Part shown: positions 63,601-64,000 of the stretch, one piece after another
Position numbering within the stretch: position 1 is the stretch's first letter
Layout: each line of letters starts with the position of its first letter
DNA from: Flavobacterium panacagri
GTDB lineage: Bacteria; Bacteroidota; Bacteroidia; Flavobacteriales; Flavobacteriaceae
Direction: 5' to 3'
Length of the DNA stretch: 64,000 nucleotides
Assembly (NCBI RefSeq): GCF_030378165.1
Contig: NZ_CP119766.1
Location: forward strand, 1,860,001-1,924,000
The notes under the pieces: generated by a model
Told to the model about the DNA's origin: nothing
Database searches by the model: none
The model's input: the letters and a program-made list of their open reading frames with translations, nothing else
Translations under genes and position numbers: made by a program

Positions 63601-64000
63601 GGGCAAAACTGGATCCGTCAGAAGTGAAACTGACACCTGGAACAGACCCGAAAGGTTTCTTAACAATTGATGCGGACGGAAATGCGATTTTAGGGGCTAA
63701 TGCACCAGCAGGAAATTATGAATTAACATATGAAATCTGTGAACTTTTCAATCCAGGGAACTGCAGTACAAATAAGGTTCAGGTTACAGTTACCGCACCA
63801 GTTATCCTTGCTGTCGCAGAAACGTTAACTCCATCAATTAATGGAAGTATTGGAGGAACAACTTCAAATTCTGTGATAGAGAATGATACATTAAATGGAA
63901 ATCCAGTTGTTATCGGCACTCAAAATGGTCAGGTAAAATTAACAGCCGTAAATGTTCCAGCAGGATTAACATTAAATACAGACGGAACAGTAACTGTCGC
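57627..64000 (+). CDS. Giant repeat-rich secreted surface protein, probable type IX adhesin (3' end outside window)
   Basis: 2,124 codons are in the window and no stop is reached. Signal peptide with ISCSASAQ (Sec site before Gln; the LISC could also read as a lipobox). Residues 32-450 form an N-terminal region (YSKHYIAPAPWQYFSKANEI) resembling IgGFc-binding-type domains, low confidence. Then come an Ig-like domain, a DUF11 domain near 533-650 (VTKTVDNATPCVGSNVEFTV), another Ig-like domain, seven 80-residue HYR-type repeats (803-1362) and three 199-residue double repeats (1459-2055) with a diverged fourth beginning. SprB-like architecture; a gliding or type IX C-terminal domain is expected beyond the window. 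Confidence 0.85.
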   Translation, partial: MRNFTFNWFNLLKPNFIVLFFFLISCSASAQFYSKHYIAPAPWQYFSKANEIVIATNSTSTVNVSISKSNGTLIANLTTVKGTPAVYRFAGLPKNAPAYAFNTILNSAGLIISGNAPVSVNLRNIASDALGSDGSDKDIKGNAALTSFGDAGIGIRYRIGYYRDGSLGNFNNYGDQRPIYSVMAISNGTTIKLNNAVITTLDAGQSYLFTAPMGSLVETSNPTVMNTSAAIDTPNGCGDGAYNQIPPEAVLGTEYFIERGKGNDTAEQTTVVATKPNTVLTIDTFSATGALTATVNKTLVNAGDFYTFKNGVSGTNFSASRVFATNNVAVYSGTARDCEVDVYTIAPVSQCGGSNFIETAKFRNYGVDALPYFGYVLLKDASEKVYINGVDIETKPGIAARHQLGNTGWYLINFEDNQIGSPDILSLSSLAKLTVSIVQQGGGFTMAGFFSNFAVQPADPTFTYVSGGGCTNNTATLTTPTGFAPYQWYLNGVAISGANSETYTATKTGSYSVASTLTCGAQTQSKPVSVTLCTDLGVTKTVDNATPCVGSNVEFTVKLSNLGVNNATGVSINDLLPSGYTFASSTQTVGSYNATTGVWSIGDVNGGVVETLKITAKVNASGVYTNTAALPGTTTDSNSNNNSASVSTNPNPLPTASITGTLTACLTTTLTAVTNAASPTYVWYKNNAVISGQTSSSLVVNSDGDYKVKVTNSSTGCETTSTASTVKVSDTDKPVKPVLADITAQCSATVTAPTTTDNCAGTVTGTTTSPLTYTAQGTYSITWSFNDGNGNVETAIQKVIIKDTQKPAITCPTAVVVSADANSCVATGVNLGTPTTSDNCSGAVTVTNNAPSSFPIGNTTVTWTATDAAGNTQTCTQTVTVNDTQKPAITCPSAVVVSADADSCSATGVSLGTPTTSDNCSGAVTVTNNAPSSFPIGNTTVTLTATDAAGNTQTCTQTVTVNDTQKPAITCPSAVVVSADADSCSATGVSLGTPTTSDNCSGAVTVTNNAPSSFPIGNTTVTWTATDAAGNKQTCTQTVTVNDTQKPAITCPSAVVVSADADSCSATGVSLGTPTTSDNCNGTVTVTNNAPSSFPIGNTTVTWTATDAAGNKQTCTQTVTVNDTQKPAITCPSAVVVSADADSCSATGVSLGTPTTSDNCNGTVTVTNNAPSSFPIGNTTVTWTATDAAGNKQTCTQTVTVNDTQKPAITCPSAVVVSADADSCSATGVSLGTPTTSDNCNGIVTVTNNAPSSFPIGNTTVTWTATDAAGNKQTCTQTVTVNDTQKPAITCPSAVVVSADADSCSATGVSLGTPTTSDNCNGTVTVTNNAPSSFPIGNTTVTWTATDAAGNKQTCTQIVKVVGPIKPNNDVVSINGYPGGTAVSDVLANDFLNCKAVVRSEVDLTLASSLPSVLTFDTTTGKVTVKPNTPAGTYSFDYKICEVANTSNCNTATVEIKVTAPAILAVKEDLGPINGTIGGTTTSLIASDKLNGVQAVIGSNPGQVTLTAANVPAGFTVNADGTITVSKGVKKGNYDIEYTICDNNNITTNCSTATSTVTVTAADLVANLDAAGSVIGGNSSQALINVFDNDTKNGAKLDPSEVKLTPGTDPKGFLTIDSDGNAILGANAPAGNYELTYEICELFNPGNCSTNKVQVTVTAPAILAVKEDLGPINGTIGGTTTSLIASDKLNGVQAVIGSNPGQVTLTAANVPAGFTVNAAGTITVSKGVKKGNYDIEYTICDNNNITTNCSTATSTVTVTAADLVANLDAAGSVIGGNSSQTLINVFDNDTKNGAKLDPSEVKLTPGTDPKGFLTIDADGNAILGANAPAGNYELTYEICELFNPGNCSTNNVQVTVTAPAILAVKEDLGPINGTIGGTTTSLIASDKLNGVQAVIGSNPGQVTLTAANVPAGFTVNADGTVTVSKGVKKGNYDIEYTICDNNNITTNCSTATSTVAVTAADLVANLDAAGSVIGGNSSQTLINVFDNDTKNGAKLDPSEVKLTPGTDPKGFLTIDADGNAILGANAPAGNYELTYEICELFNPGNCSTNKVQVTVTAPVILAVAETLTPSINGSIGGTTSNSVIENDTLNGNPVVIGTQNGQVKLTAVNVPAGLTLNTDGTVTV
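60033..61712 (+). repeat. Seven tandem 240-bp HYR-type repeats in the surface-protein gene
   Basis: The unit starts at GATAC(T/C)CAAAAACCAGCA at 60033, 60273, 60513, 60753, 60993, 61233 and 61473. The 240-bp period is exact and the frame is preserved (80 codons). Each unit has Cys pairs in ITCPSAVVVSADADSC and SDNC and the ending TVTWTATDAAGN. Copies 1-3 share NCSGAVTV; copies 4-7 have NCNGTVTV (copy 6 NGIV). Copy 2 reads TVTLTAT where the others read TVTWTAT. Confidence 0.97.
62001..63791 (+). repeat. Three near-identical 597-bp repeats in the surface-protein gene
   Basis: Units start with ACCGCACCAGCAATTTTAGC or its variant at 62001, 62598 and 63195; a diverged fourth starts at 63792. The period is 597 bp (199 codons), each unit being two Ig/cadherin-like domains that end YTICDNNNITTNC and YEICELFNPGNC. 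I counted about ten single-base differences between units 1 and 2. Confidence 0.97.

Noticed and set aside
60033..63791. Possible CRISPR or phage tandem array in the 240-bp and 597-bp repeats
   Set aside because: Both periods are multiples of three, the frame is open throughout, and the units translate to Ig/HYR-like domains with conserved cysteines.

Overview
The window looks like a chromosomal segment of a gliding-type member of the Bacteroidetes, most likely a Flavobacterium close to F. johnsoniae. The sequence is strongly AT-rich. Promoter-like elements match the Bacteroidetes pattern TTG - about 17-23 nt - TAnnTTTG, and Shine-Dalgarno sequences are generally absent. Respiration uses an alternative complex III (ActA-F) followed directly by an aa3-type oxidase, there is a DUF2723 protein, and the right edge holds a giant repeat-rich surface protein of the kind secreted by type IX systems. 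Nearly everything is core chromosome. I see no prophage, insertion sequence, CRISPR array or plasmid gene.

Layout. 1-2.6 kb (+): end of a flavin reductase gene, a DUF3127 protein with an SSB-like tail, aat, and a MOSC protein. 2.6-9.7 kb (-): a complete thiamine operon, thiS-thiC-tenI/thiE-like-thiD-thiE-thiG-thiH-thiF, headed by a TPP riboswitch with a hairpin that can cover the thiS start codon. 9.75-11.6 kb (-): tag, a lipoprotein and a queuosine-precursor transporter. 11.8-13.8 kb (+): an M3 peptidase. 13.9-16.8 kb (-): rplM-rpsI and rpsB-tsf, with a strong hairpin leader before rpsB. 17.0-18.6 kb (-): two exported ferritin-like proteins, divergent from a LacI regulator. 19.9-23.3 kb (-): a small secreted protein and polA.

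23.5-26.3 kb (+): an OmpR/PhoB-type two-component system flanked by two paralogous small, lysine-rich exported proteins. Both paralogues have the same 11-bp-period direct repeat (TCTTCAT-N4-TCTTCAT) exactly 10 nt upstream of a -7 promoter element. This self-contained stimulus-response module is the best candidate for an undescribed system here. 26.4-32.1 kb: metallophosphoesterase, a cysteine-less thioredoxin-like protein, polysaccharide deacetylase and a DUF2723 glycosyltransferase-like protein. 32.3-32.6 kb: two tRNA-Gln(TTG) genes duplicated as whole transcription units with a 180-bp period. 32.8-36.1 kb (-): AraC regulator, aldehyde dehydrogenase (with a 17-bp direct repeat upstream) and a universal stress protein.

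36.2-41 kb (+): rimP-nusA-infB behind a terminator-like hairpin, a possible NusA-sensitive attenuator. 41.1-42.1 kb: DUF4920 and SPOR proteins. 42.2-53.7 kb (+): actABCDEF, then cytochrome oxidase subunits II and I, one respiratory unit carrying electrons from quinol to oxygen. 53.8-57.1 kb (+): ruvB (possibly leaderless), a cytochrome P450 and queG. 57.6-64 kb (+): the first 2,124 codons of a giant secreted protein with seven 80-residue HYR-type repeats and three near-identical 199-residue double-domain repeats; its 3' end lies outside the window.

Several short intergenic palindromes and short-period repeats recur between genes and look like dispersed non-coding repeat families. All positions and motifs were read by eye. 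Family names are recognition from the protein sequences, with no database search behind them.
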